From assembly GCF_040050925.1 (NCBI RefSeq), contig NZ_CP157390.1, positions 1,240,001 through 1,304,000 on the forward strand: a stretch of DNA of 64,000 nucleotides, given 5' to 3'. Position 1 is the first letter of the stretch. Every line of letters begins with the position of its first letter. The notes beneath the pieces are model-generated. The model worked only from the letters and a program-made list of their open reading frames with translations. It had not been told where the DNA came from and searched no databases. The position numbers and the translations under genes are program-made. Below, piece by piece: positions 55,633 through 63,441 of this stretch. The stretch comes from Leifsonia sp. NPDC080035. Its GTDB lineage: Bacteria; Actinomycetota; Actinomycetes; Actinomycetales; Microbacteriaceae.

Positions 55633-56033
55633 GCCGGGAGCGCCAGCGACCGGACCAGCTCCTCGACCCGCCCGCGGACGTCGTCGCGGATGCGGCGGAC
55701 GGTCGCGATGTCCTTCCCGGCCGGGTCCTCGAGCTCCCAGTCCTCGTAGCGCTTGCCGGGGAAGATCGGGCAGGCGTCGCCGCAGCCCATCGTGATGACC
55801 ACGTCGGACTCGCGCACCTGCTCGGTCTCGAGGATGGACGGCACCTCCGCAGAGATGTCGATGCCCTCCTCTGCCATGGCCGCCACCGCGACGGGGTTGA
55901 GAGCGGAGCCCGGCTCGGAGCCACCGGAGAGCACGCGCACCTTCTCGCCCGCGATGCTGCGCAGATACCCCGCGGCCATCTGCGAGCGGCCGGCGTTGTG
56001 GACGCAGACGAAGAGGACGGTGGGGATCGGCAT
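55629..56033 (-). CDS. arsC: Arsenate reductase, low-molecular-weight phosphatase fold
   Basis: A 134-residue enzyme reducing arsenate to arsenite. The P-loop is VCVHNAGRSQMAAG, with nucleophile Cys10 and Arg16. ITMGCGDACPIFPGKRYEDW contains the further cysteines and Asp-Pro-like loop of the thioredoxin/mycothiol-linked actinobacterial group. GGAG lies 6 nt upstream of ATG at 56033. It follows the Cys-rich peptide gene and is controlled by divergent arsR. No arsenite exporter gene adjoins. Confidence 0.92.
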   Translation of the reverse strand: MPIPTVLFVCVHNAGRSQMAAGYLRSIAGEKVRVLSGGSEPGSALNPVAVAAMAEEGIDISAEVPSILETEQVRESDVVITMGCGDACPIFPGKRYEDWELEDPAGKDIATVRRIRDDVRGRVEELVRSLALPA

Positions 56034-56074
56034 CGTGAGCTCCAGGACTGGGGAAGGAGAAAGAGGGTGCGGGT

Positions 56075-56104
56075 GGGGCCGCCGCCCGGACGGACGACGG
56101 CCCC
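56075..56104 (-). promoter_or_regulatory. Hairpin between the Cys-rich peptide gene and arsC
   Basis: In the minus-strand RNA the two 14-nt arms (56091-56104 and 56075-56088) pair fully if two G-U wobbles are allowed, with a 2-nt loop. It may stabilise the short upstream gene or reduce read-through into arsC. Confidence 0.55.
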
Positions 56105-56110
56105 CGGTGC

Positions 56111-56182
56111 TCAGCAGCAGTCGGGCGGGCAGGACCCGTCCGGCAGCGGCTGGCACTCTGCGGTGTCGCAGCATCCGGTCAT
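56111..56182 (-). CDS. 23-residue cysteine-rich peptide in the arsenic divergon
   Basis: The first gene reading toward arsC. AAGGAGG lies 6 nt before ATG at 56182, one of the best ribosome binding sites in the window. The product begins MTGCCDTAECQPL and ends with two Cys; Cys occur at positions 4, 5, 10, 18, 22 and 23, six of 23 residues, in CC, single, single, CC order. Such a peptide could bind arsenite or another thiophilic metal like a minimal metallothionein. I recognise no family, and it lies below the length limit of most gene callers. Confidence 0.7.
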   Translation of the reverse strand: MTGCCDTAECQPLPDGSCPPDCC

Positions 56183-56196
56183 AGTCAACCTCCTTC

Positions 56197-56252
56197 ATCG
56201 ACGGTTGTCGATACGTTCGTCAGCTTCCCCTTAAACATTGACGGTTGTCAAT
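56197..56252. promoter_or_regulatory. Twin ArsR operators and the arsR promoter
   Basis: ATCGACGGTTGTCGAT (56197-56212) and ATTGACGGTTGTCAAT (56237-56252) are 16-bp palindromes with identical centres, 40 bp apart. The second contains TTGACG (56238-56243), a -35 set 17 bp from CACAAT (56261-56266), which ends 6 nt before the arsR ATG. ArsR binding would cover the -35 and, at the other site, the region ahead of the peptide gene. Confidence 0.85.
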
Positions 56253-56272
56253 ATATGGAACACAATCGGTGC

Positions 56273-56623
56273 ATGGCCACACTCGAGCTGCTGCCGCTCC
56301 GCGACCTCCAGGCGTGCTGCGCGCCCATCACCCGGGACGTGATCGGCGAGGAGAACGCCGCGTCGCTTGCGCACACGCTCAAGGCGCTCGCCGATCCGGC
56401 CCGGCTGCGGCTGCTGTCGATGATCGCCGCCCACGAGGACGGCGAGGCCTGCGTCTGCGACCTCACCGAGCCGCTCGGGCTTTCGCAGCCGACCGTCTCC
56501 CACCACCTGCGGGTGCTCACCGAGGCGGGATTCCTGACCCGGTCGAAGCGCGGCACCTGGGCCTACTACCGCGTCGCTCCCGGCGCTCTGAACGCGGTCA
56601 CCTCGTTCTTCGCCACCGTCTGA
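56273..56623 (+). CDS. arsR: ArsR-family arsenic-responsive repressor
   Basis: A 116-residue winged-helix repressor. With ATG at 56273 the N-terminus reads MATLELLPLRDLQACCAPI, putting the arsenite-binding pair at Cys15 and Cys16; this is the numbering known for Corynebacterium glutamicum ArsR, whose third ligand is a Cys further on, here Cys60 or Cys62 in EACVCDL. The recognition helix is LSQPTVSHHLRVLTEAG. The promoter geometry (CACAAT, 6 nt, ATG) also favours this start over ATG at 56255. It controls itself and the divergent peptide-arsC-GNAT operon. Confidence 0.92.
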   Translation: MATLELLPLRDLQACCAPITRDVIGEENAASLAHTLKALADPARLRLLSMIAAHEDGEACVCDLTEPLGLSQPTVSHHLRVLTEAGFLTRSKRGTWAYYRVAPGALNAVTSFFATV

Positions 56624-56685
56624 CGCCCGTCTGAGCCCGCTCGGGGCCGCCCGGGGGCGCCCGGACCGGCGCGTACGATTGGCCG

Positions 56686-58107
56686 GTGCACCAGACCCGC
56701 AAGCTCCCCGTCCTCGTGCTCGCCGGCATGGTCGTCGGCTCGATGGTCGGGGCAGGCGTGTTCTCGCTGCCGGGGACGTTCGCGGGCGCGACGGGCGTCG
56801 TGGGGGCGGTGGTGGCGTGGACGCTCGCCGGCGCGGGGATGCTCGCCCTCGTCTTCGTGTTCCAGCGGCTGGCGGTGCGACGGCCGGAGCTCGACTCCGG
56901 CATCTACGCCTACGCCAAGGCCGGCTTCGGCGACTACGTCGGGTTCTTCTCCGCGTTCGGCTACTGGGCGAGCGGATGCGCGGGCAACGTCACCTACCTC
57001 GTTCTGATCGGCTCGACGCTCGGCGCCCTGTTCCCCGCCTTCGGCAGCGGCAACACCATCGTCGCGGTCGCAGTCTCGAGCATCCTGGTGTGGGGCTTCC
57101 ACGTGCTCATCCGCCGCGGGGTGCCGCAGGCCGCGTTCATCAACACGATCGTCGCGGTCGCGAAGGTTCTCCCGCTGCTCGTCTTCCTGGTGGTCGTCGC
57201 CACCGTCGGGTTCTCGTGGGGCACCTTCTCCCGCAACCTGTGGGGCGGTGGCGCGCCCGACCTCGGCTCGCTCGGCGGCCAGATCCAGCAGACGCTGCTG
57301 CTGACCGTCTTCGTCTTCCTCGGCGTCGAGGGGGCGTCCGTGTACTCGCGCTACGCGAAGTCGCGGCGAGATGTCGGCCGCGCGACCCTGCTCGGCTTCC
57401 TCAGCGTGCTGTGCCTGTTCGCGGCGATCACGATCCTGTCCTACGGGGTCGCCCCGCGTGCGGCGATCGGCGGGATGCGCGAGCCGTCGGTGGCCAGCGT
57501 GCTCGAGGCCGTCGTCGGGCCGTGGGGCTACGCGTTCATCAGCGTCGGGCTGGTGGTGTCCGTGCTCGGCGCGTACCTGTCGTGGACGCTCATGGCGTCC
57601 GAGGTCCTCTTCGCCGCGGCGCGGAACGAGGACGCGCCCCGGTTCCTCGCCCGGACCAGCGCGCGCGGCGTGCCGGCGTCCTCCATCCTGCTCACCAGCC
57701 TGCTCGTGCAGGCGCTGCTGATCGTCACGCTCTTCGCGACCGACGCGTTCCGGTTCGCGGTGAGCCTGTGCAGCTCGCTCGCCCTCATCCCGTACGTGCT
57801 GACCGCCGGCTACGCCCTCAAGCTGGAGACGCCGGCGGGCGACGACCCGGACGGCCGCAGCGGCCGGGGCCTCACGGCGGCGGTCCTCGCGACCGTCTAC
57901 ACGCTCTTCCTGGTGGTGGCCGCTGGCCCGCAGTACCTCCTGATGACGTTCATCATCTACGCCCCCGGCACCGTGCTGTTCGCGCTCGCCCGGCGCGAGC
58001 GCGGGCTGCGCGTCTTCCGGCCGTTCGAGGCGGCGCTCTGCGCGCTGGCCGTCTTGCTCGCCGTCGCGGCCGTGATCGCCCTCGCCACCGGTCTCGTACG
58101 GATCTGA
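56686..58107 (+). CDS. APC-family basic amino acid antiporter
   Basis: A 473-residue transporter with twelve helices. GMVVGSMVGAGVFSLPGTFA at TM1 is the substrate-binding GxG segment of arginine/ornithine- and arginine/agmatine-type antiporters; FLGVEGASVYSRYAKSRRDV is TM6. It would exchange a basic amino acid for its product. GTG at 56686 has TACGAT ending 6 nt before it. It lies downstream of arsR but has its own promoter-like site. Confidence 0.85.
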   Translation: MHQTRKLPVLVLAGMVVGSMVGAGVFSLPGTFAGATGVVGAVVAWTLAGAGMLALVFVFQRLAVRRPELDSGIYAYAKAGFGDYVGFFSAFGYWASGCAGNVTYLVLIGSTLGALFPAFGSGNTIVAVAVSSILVWGFHVLIRRGVPQAAFINTIVAVAKVLPLLVFLVVVATVGFSWGTFSRNLWGGGAPDLGSLGGQIQQTLLLTVFVFLGVEGASVYSRYAKSRRDVGRATLLGFLSVLCLFAAITILSYGVAPRAAIGGMREPSVASVLEAVVGPWGYAFISVGLVVSVLGAYLSWTLMASEVLFAAARNEDAPRFLARTSARGVPASSILLTSLLVQALLIVTLFATDAFRFAVSLCSSLALIPYVLTAGYALKLETPAGDDPDGRSGRGLTAAVLATVYTLFLVVAAGPQYLLMTFIIYAPGTVLFALARRERGLRVFRPFEAALCALAVLLAVAAVIALATGLVRI

Positions 58108-58120
58108 GGATGGACCGCCG

Positions 58121-59344
58121 TCAGCCGAGCACCTTGGCGCGGCCGGCAAGCAGGCCGAAGCAGATCAGGACGAGCTGGACGCCGATCAGCACGAGCAGCG
58201 GACCCGTCCACGAACCGGTCGCGTCGTGCAGCGCGCCCACCGCGATCGGACCGGCCGCGGCGACGAGATAGCCGACCGACTGGGCCATGCCGGAGAGCGC
58301 AGCCGCCTGCGCGTGGTGCGTTGTGCGCAGACCGAAGAACGAGAGCGCGAGCACGATGCTCGCGCCACCCGCGACCCCGGCGATGCTGTCCCACACCCCG
58401 GAGAGCCCGGGAGCGAAGAGGACGCCGAGCACGGCGACCACGATGAGGGATGGCGCGGCCGCGGCGAGCAGCCGCTGGTCGCGGAAGCGCGGGATGAGGA
58501 ACGAGCAGGCGATGCTGCCGACGATGCCGAAGCCGTTCAGGAACAGCTGGTGCCATCCCGCCGCCTCCTGGCTGATGCCCGACGCGGTCTCGATCGACGG
58601 CAGCCAGGTGATGAACACATAGAAGCCCACCGACTGCAGGCCCATGAACGCGGTCACCTGCCAGCCCAGCGCCGAGCGCCACGGCGAGCGCAGCGACCGT
58701 GCGGCGACGGCGCCGGTGGCCAGGCTCACGTCGTCCTGCCCTTCCGGCACGACGGTGCGCCTGCGCAGCTGCGGCGCGAGCACCGCAAGCGCGATGAGCG
58801 CGAGCACGGCCCACATCCCGAGCGGCAGCCGCCAGCCGACCGCCGAGAGCCCCGCCACGGGGACGGCGATGCCGGCCGCGAGCGCGGCGAACGCCGCTTG
58901 CACCACGGAGTACGCACCGGTGATCTGCCCGATCCGCGTCGGGAAGTCGCGCTTGACCAGGGCGGGGAGGATGACGTTGAGCACCGCGATCGCGACACCG
59001 ATCAGCGCCGTCCCTCCCCACAGCGCCGCGATCGCCGGGAGGGAACGGAGGACGAGTCCCACCGCGAGGACCGCGAGCGCGAGCGCCAGCGACCGCTCCA
59101 GCCCGAGGGCGCGCGCCAGGCGCGGCGCGAACGGCGAGACGACCGCGAAGGCGAGCAGCGGCAGGCTGACGAGCGCCGATGCCGCCACCGAGCTGAGGCC
59201 GAGGTCGTCCCGGATCTCCGCCAGCACCGGGCCGACGGTGGTGATGCCGGCGCGCAGGTTGCCGGCGACGAGGAGCAGCCCAGCGACGATCAGGACGGGG
59301 CTGAGGACGGGGACGGCGGCGCGGGCGCGCTCACCGACGCTCAC
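58121..59344 (-). CDS. CynX/NimT-family MFS transporter
   Basis: A 407-residue, twelve-helix transporter. VAGLLLVAGNLRAGITTVGP and VLAEIRDDLGLSSVAASALV are characteristic of the CynX/NimT branch (cyanate and 2-nitroimidazole transporters). GTG at 59344 overlaps the stop of the GntR gene (GTGA), so regulator and transporter are co-translated. Confidence 0.87.
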   Translation of the reverse strand: MSVGERARAAVPVLSPVLIVAGLLLVAGNLRAGITTVGPVLAEIRDDLGLSSVAASALVSLPLLAFAVVSPFAPRLARALGLERSLALALAVLAVGLVLRSLPAIAALWGGTALIGVAIAVLNVILPALVKRDFPTRIGQITGAYSVVQAAFAALAAGIAVPVAGLSAVGWRLPLGMWAVLALIALAVLAPQLRRRTVVPEGQDDVSLATGAVAARSLRSPWRSALGWQVTAFMGLQSVGFYVFITWLPSIETASGISQEAAGWHQLFLNGFGIVGSIACSFLIPRFRDQRLLAAAAPSLIVVAVLGVLFAPGLSGVWDSIAGVAGGASIVLALSFFGLRTTHHAQAAALSGMAQSVGYLVAAAGPIAVGALHDATGSWTGPLLVLIGVQLVLICFGLLAGRAKVLG

Positions 59345-60054
59345 CGGTCGCCCTCCGGCCCGGCGATCGCGATGCCGAGACGGTCGTTGATCAGCAGCAC
59401 CATGTGCTCGGCCGCGGCCACGGCGGCCTCCTGGTCGCCCGCGGCGACCGCGTCGACGATCGGGCCGTGTGCCTCGTCGATGTCGGTGGCCTCGGGCTGC
59501 CCGTCCGGTGAGGTCGCGACGTGGTCGTGCAGCACCTCCAGGGCACGCTCGTTGCCGCCGACGCCTCTGTACAGCTCGGCGAGCAGCGCGTTCCCCGCGG
59601 CGTCGAGGAGCGCCTGGTGGAACGCGACATCCGCCTCGTCGTAGCCGGGGCGCCCGATGAGCCGCGTCCGCTCGGCCAGCGCCTTCCGCAGGCGCTCCAG
59701 CTGCTCGGGCGTCCGGCGCAGCGCGGCGAGGCGCGCGCCTTCGCGCTCCAGCAGCATCCGCACCTCGGCGACGTCGGCGTCGCGCTCCTGGCCGATCCGG
59801 CGGGCCAGCGTCGGGGCGACGTCGTTCGTCGCGCGGACGAACGTCCCGTAGCCCGCCCGGGCGCCGAGCAGCCCCGCGTGGACGAGCGACCGCAGCGCCT
59901 CCCGCACACTGTTGCGGCTCACCTCGAGCTGGCGGGCGAGCTCCGTCTCCCCTGGCAGCAGCGAGCCGACGGGGAACTCGCCGGCGGCGATGCGGCGGCG
60001 CAGCTGGTCGGCCACCTGTTCGGGCAGGGTCACGTGGGGGGAGATCGGGTCCAT
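59341..60054 (-). CDS. GntR/FadR-family repressor of the CynX-like transporter
   Basis: A 237-residue regulator. The winged HTH is LRRRIAAGEFPVGSLLPGET then ELARQLEVSRNSVREALRSL; the FCD ligand domain follows with metal-binding DEADVAFHQALLDAAGN. TACGGT ends 6 nt before ATG at 60054 (leaderless). A FadR-type palindrome lies just upstream of that -10. It is the first gene of a two-gene operon. Confidence 0.92.
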   Translation of the reverse strand: MDPISPHVTLPEQVADQLRRRIAAGEFPVGSLLPGETELARQLEVSRNSVREALRSLVHAGLLGARAGYGTFVRATNDVAPTLARRIGQERDADVAEVRMLLEREGARLAALRRTPEQLERLRKALAERTRLIGRPGYDEADVAFHQALLDAAGNALLAELYRGVGGNERALEVLHDHVATSPDGQPEATDIDEAHGPIVDAVAAGDQEAAVAAAEHMVLLINDRLGIAIAGPEGDR

Positions 60055-60077
60055 CGCTCCACCGTATGCGACAGCCG

Positions 60078-60100
60078 AGCTAAATGTCCAACATTTGGCT
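60078..60100. promoter_or_regulatory. GntR/FadR-type operator
   Basis: AAATGTCCAACATTT (60082-60096), extended by AGC and GCT arms, is an inverted repeat with a central CCA. It lies immediately upstream of the -10 (60061-60066) of the GntR gene, over the expected -35, so the repressor would block its own promoter. Confidence 0.75.
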
Positions 60101-60108
60101 CAACTCGC

Positions 60109-61032
60109 TCATCCCGCGCCGCGCGCGACGCGGAGCAGCTCCCGTAGCACGGCGGGCAGGTCGGTGTCCGGCCGCCGCACCGCGCGAAGCTCGCGCACGA
60201 TCCGCAGGTCGGTCACGGGCACGCGCACCAGCCGCCCGGCATCCAGATCGTCGCGGACCGTGAGGATGCTGAGGACCGCAGGGGCGAGGCCGGAGGCGAC
60301 CGCGGTGCGGATCCCGGCCGACGTCGGCAGCTCCGCCGCGGGCCGCGCCGGCGCGAGGCCCGCATCCCGCAGCGCCCGCTCCGCGGCCAGGCGGGTGCCG
60401 GAGCCGCTCTCGCGCGCGACGAGCGGTGTCGCGGCCAGCTCGGCCGCCGTGACGCCGCGGCGGCGCGTCCAGGGATGGCCGGGAGCCGCGACCACGATCA
60501 GCTCGTCCCACGCGATGCGACGGGCGCGGAGGCCGGGCGTCGGCCCCGGTGTCTCGACGAAGCCGAGCGGATGCACGCCGTCGGCGACCAGCCGAAGCAC
60601 CGCCGCGCTGTTCACCGCCTCGACCGCCACCCTGGCATCCGGAGAGGCGGCGCGCAGCCGGGTCAGCCAGCGCGGCAGCAGGTACTCGGAGACGGTCAGG
60701 CTGGCCGCGACCGAGGCGTCCTCGGGCGCACGGCCGCGCAGCGCCGTCGCCCCGTCGGCCAGGCGCTGTGCGGCCGCGAGGACGTCGGCGGCCCAGCCCG
60801 CGACGACCTCGCCGTTGGCCGTGAGCCGTGTCCCCGACGGCGAGCGGTCGAGCAGCGGAACGCCCAGGGTCTGCTCGAGCTGCCGCGTCCGGGCGGAGAC
60901 CGCCTGCTGCGTCACGCCGAGCTCGGCGCCCGCGGCCGACAGCGACCCGCGCTCGGCGACGGCGCACAGCATCCCGAGCGCGACAAGGTCGATGCCGGCA
61001 AGGCGGGATCCAAGCGGAGGTTGGGACATCAC
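60109..61032 (-). CDS. LysR-family regulator
   Basis: A 307-residue regulator. The HTH is DLVALGMLCAVAERGSLSAA through LGVTQQAVSARTRQLEQTLG; the co-inducer domain follows, with ARESGSGTRLAAERALRDAG. The pattern resembles CysL/YwfK-type LysR proteins. GTG at 61032 is chosen because TATCCT ends 6 nt before it; the ATG immediately after it is the alternative. It lies 23 nt after the TspO-like gene on the same strand. Confidence 0.87.
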   Translation of the reverse strand: MMSQPPLGSRLAGIDLVALGMLCAVAERGSLSAAGAELGVTQQAVSARTRQLEQTLGVPLLDRSPSGTRLTANGEVVAGWAADVLAAAQRLADGATALRGRAPEDASVAASLTVSEYLLPRWLTRLRAASPDARVAVEAVNSAAVLRLVADGVHPLGFVETPGPTPGLRARRIAWDELIVVAAPGHPWTRRRGVTAAELAATPLVARESGSGTRLAAERALRDAGLAPARPAAELPTSAGIRTAVASGLAPAVLSILTVRDDLDAGRLVRVPVTDLRIVRELRAVRRPDTDLPAVLRELLRVARGAG

Positions 61033-61055
61033 GGGCCGAGGATACCGGCCGCGCC

Positions 61056-61892
61056 TCAGCTCCTGCGGGCGCCGTCCGAGCCGCGGGTCACCCGCACCGC
61101 CACGGTGACCAGCAGGATGAGCGCGGCCGCCGCGATGGCGGTCACCGCCACCGTCGGGCTCTGCAGCGCGCCCGTCAGTCGTGCGACGCCGATCCAGGCG
61201 AGCCCCCAGGCGGAGGCGAGCGACGGCGCGAAGCGGCCGCCGTCCCACACCGCGAGCGCGCAGCCGATGATCGCGACCACCACGATGACCGCCATCCCCC
61301 ACACGTGCGGACTGATCCCGAGACGGCCGACGTCCGCGGCCACCAGCGCCGCGGCCACGTTCGCCACAGTGGCGACCATCACCCAGCCGAGGTACAGGCC
61401 GGCCGTGCCGTCGAGCAGCACCGCGTCGGCGGTCGTCCCGGCGGGATCCCGCCGCAGCCGCACGAAGGTGACGATGAGCACCACGAGCAGAGCCGCGATG
61501 ACCCCGACGCTCACCGCGAGCAGGCCGGCCTGCACCGAGAGGATCCACGCGGCGTTGAGCAGCAGCGAGGCGAGCATCCAGTAGCCGATCGCGCGCTGCC
61601 GCGGGCGCGCCGCCTGCGACGGCAGCGCCTGCCAGATCGCGTACGCGACGAGACCAAGGTAGATGACGGACCAGATCGAGAAGGCGGGGCCGGCCGGCGA
61701 GACCAGCGTCGCGTCCGGGCCGAGGGCGCCGCCGGCGACCTTCGGGATGGGCGTGCCGCCCACGAGGCCCGACCCGACGACAGCGCCGGCCAGCGCCACC
61801 ACGGTGCCCGCGATCACGAGGGTCTGGCGCACACGGTCGGCCGCGGTCGGATGGCTCACTCCCAGCGGGAGTCGTCGGGCCAGCGTGCTCAT
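61056..61892 (-). CDS. TspO/MBR-like membrane protein, extended form
   Basis: A 278-residue membrane protein with about eight helices. FSIWSVIYLGLVAYAIWQAL, LLNAAWILSVQAGLL and LYLGWVMVATVANVAAAL carry the Trp-rich motifs of TspO/MBR proteins, which bind porphyrins or sterols. It is nearly twice the length of TspO, having extra helices at both ends, as in other actinobacterial tryptophan-rich proteins. TACCGT ends 7 nt before ATG at 61892. Confidence 0.78.
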   Translation of the reverse strand: MSTLARRLPLGVSHPTAADRVRQTLVIAGTVVALAGAVVGSGLVGGTPIPKVAGGALGPDATLVSPAGPAFSIWSVIYLGLVAYAIWQALPSQAARPRQRAIGYWMLASLLLNAAWILSVQAGLLAVSVGVIAALLVVLIVTFVRLRRDPAGTTADAVLLDGTAGLYLGWVMVATVANVAAALVAADVGRLGISPHVWGMAVIVVVAIIGCALAVWDGGRFAPSLASAWGLAWIGVARLTGALQSPTVAVTAIAAAALILLVTVAVRVTRGSDGARRS

Positions 61893-61941
61893 GCCGTGAA
61901 CGGTAGACCCGAATCCCGCTCAGGATAAGTGACGTGATCCC

Positions 61942-62715
61942 TCAGCGCGGGCGCTCGGCGCGCACGAGGGTCGCTCCCCGCTCGTCATCGGACTCGACCC
62001 GCACCGCCATGCCGGCCGCGGCGAACAGCGCGGCGCTCACCGGCGCCTGCTCCTCGCTCGCCTCGATGAGGAGCACGCCACCCGGAGCCAGCCAGTGCGC
62101 GGCTTCGGCGGCGACCCGGCGGTGGATGTCCAGGCCGTCCGCGCCGCCGTCGAGCGCCACCGCCGGCTCGTGCAGGCGCGCCTCCGGCGGCATCAGCGCG
62201 ATCGCCTCGGTCGGGACGTACGGGGCGTTCACGGCGATCACGCCGAGTCTCCCGCGGAGCGCGGCGGGCAGCGGGTCGAACAGGTCGCCCTGGAAAACCC
62301 CGGCCCCGGGGAGGTTGATCGCGGCACAGCGGACGGCGACCGGCTCGATGTCCGCCGCGTACAGCTCGGCGCCCGGCACCCGGGCGGCCACGACCGCGCC
62401 GATCGCGCCCGCCCCGCAGCACAGGTCGAGCACCGGCATCCCCGGTTCCGCGAGGGCCGCGGCGTGTTCGGCGAGCATCGCCGTGCGCTGCCGCGGGACG
62501 AACACACCCGGTTCGACGTGGATGCGCAGCCCGCAGAACTCGGCGAACCCGAGCAGCGGCTCCAGCGGTTCGCCCGCGACGCGGCGCGCGACGAGCGCAT
62601 CCAGCTCCTCCGGCGTCTCCGCCGCCTCCGCGAGCAGACGGGCCTCGTCCTCCGCGAACACGCAGCCGGCGGCGCGCAGCCGCGCCACGATGGCGGCGTC
62701 GGGGTTTTCGGTCAC
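61942..62715 (-). CDS. PrmC-like protein-(glutamine-N5) methyltransferase, unknown substrate
   Basis: A 257-residue SAM-dependent methyltransferase. The SAM motif is VLDLCCGAGAIGAVVAARVP and the catalytic NPPY is replaced by NAPYVPTEAI. PLEPLLGFAEFCGLRIHVEP and VFVPRQRTAML match the actinobacterial PrmC-related group, which is distinct from the true PrmC that modifies release factors. TAGCAT ends 6 nt before GTG at 62715. Confidence 0.87.
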   Translation of the reverse strand: MTENPDAAIVARLRAAGCVFAEDEARLLAEAAETPEELDALVARRVAGEPLEPLLGFAEFCGLRIHVEPGVFVPRQRTAMLAEHAAALAEPGMPVLDLCCGAGAIGAVVAARVPGAELYAADIEPVAVRCAAINLPGAGVFQGDLFDPLPAALRGRLGVIAVNAPYVPTEAIALMPPEARLHEPAVALDGGADGLDIHRRVAAEAAHWLAPGGVLLIEASEEQAPVSAALFAAAGMAVRVESDDERGATLVRAERPR

Positions 62716-62741
62716 CCCGCCATGCTAGAGACGATCCGGGA

Positions 62742-63353
62742 TCAATACGGAGCAGCCCGCAGCTGCCGGGCGAGGTGGGCGGCGTTGGCGGCGGCGGTCG
62801 CTGTCGAGCTCGCGACCGCCTCCGGCGTCTCATCGAGGTCCTTGTAGTCGACGGTCTGCATCGCCTCGCCGTTCCAATAGGTCGCTCCCTGCGCGGGGAT
62901 GCTGAAGCCCACGTCATTGAGGCTCTGGAAGACGTCGGCGATGATCGCGTGCGCGCCGTCCTCGTTCCCCACGACGCCGACGAGTGCGACACGTCCGGTC
63001 ACCACAGGCCGGCCCTGGTCGTCGGTCTCGGAGAGCTCGGCGTCGAGGCGCTCGAGCGCGCGCTGCGCGACGGAGGAGTGGTGCCCCATCCACGTCGGCG
63101 TCACGAACACGAGGATGTCGGAGGCGACGACCTGCTCGCGGATCCGCGGCCAGGCGTCCCCCTCGCCCTCGTCGAGCTCGACGCCCGGCTTGATGTCGAA
63201 GTCCGCCACCCGCAGCGCTGTTCCGGTGACGTCGTGCTTCGAGAGCTCGTCGAGGATCTGCTTCGCGAGGAGCTGACTGCTCGACTCTGCGGGCGACGGT
63301 TTGAGCGAGCAGACGAGGGCGAGCGCGGTCAGCGGACGGTTCTGGTCTGTCAT
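62742..63353 (-). CDS. Flavodoxin-fold NAD(P)H-dependent oxidoreductase
   Basis: A 203-residue flavodoxin-like protein: ALALVCSLKPSPAESSSQLL begins the FMN phosphate loop, VFVTPTWMGHHSSVAQRALE binds the flavin ring and ALVGVVGNEDGAHAIIADVF follows. It resembles NADPH-dependent FMN/azo-reductases. Cytosolic; substrate unknown. Confidence 0.85.
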   Translation of the reverse strand: MTDQNRPLTALALVCSLKPSPAESSSQLLAKQILDELSKHDVTGTALRVADFDIKPGVELDEGEGDAWPRIREQVVASDILVFVTPTWMGHHSSVAQRALERLDAELSETDDQGRPVVTGRVALVGVVGNEDGAHAIIADVFQSLNDVGFSIPAQGATYWNGEAMQTVDYKDLDETPEAVASSTATAAANAAHLARQLRAAPY

Positions 63354-63441
63354 GGCGCGAACTCAACACGCCGATCCCGCAGGATGCAACCCCCGGGGCC
63401 ACACCTTGAAATTGCCCCGATCTGCTCGTACGAATGGAGGC

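Noticed and set aside
56255..56272. arsR starting at ATG 56255
   Set aside because: This would place the start inside the promoter spacer and shift the Cys pair away from positions 15 and 16; the ATG at 56273 fits both promoter and biochemistry better.
63354..63441. Search for tRNA or other RNA genes in the gaps
   Set aside because: No cloverleaf, CCA end or rRNA-like sequence was recognised in this or any other gap of the window.
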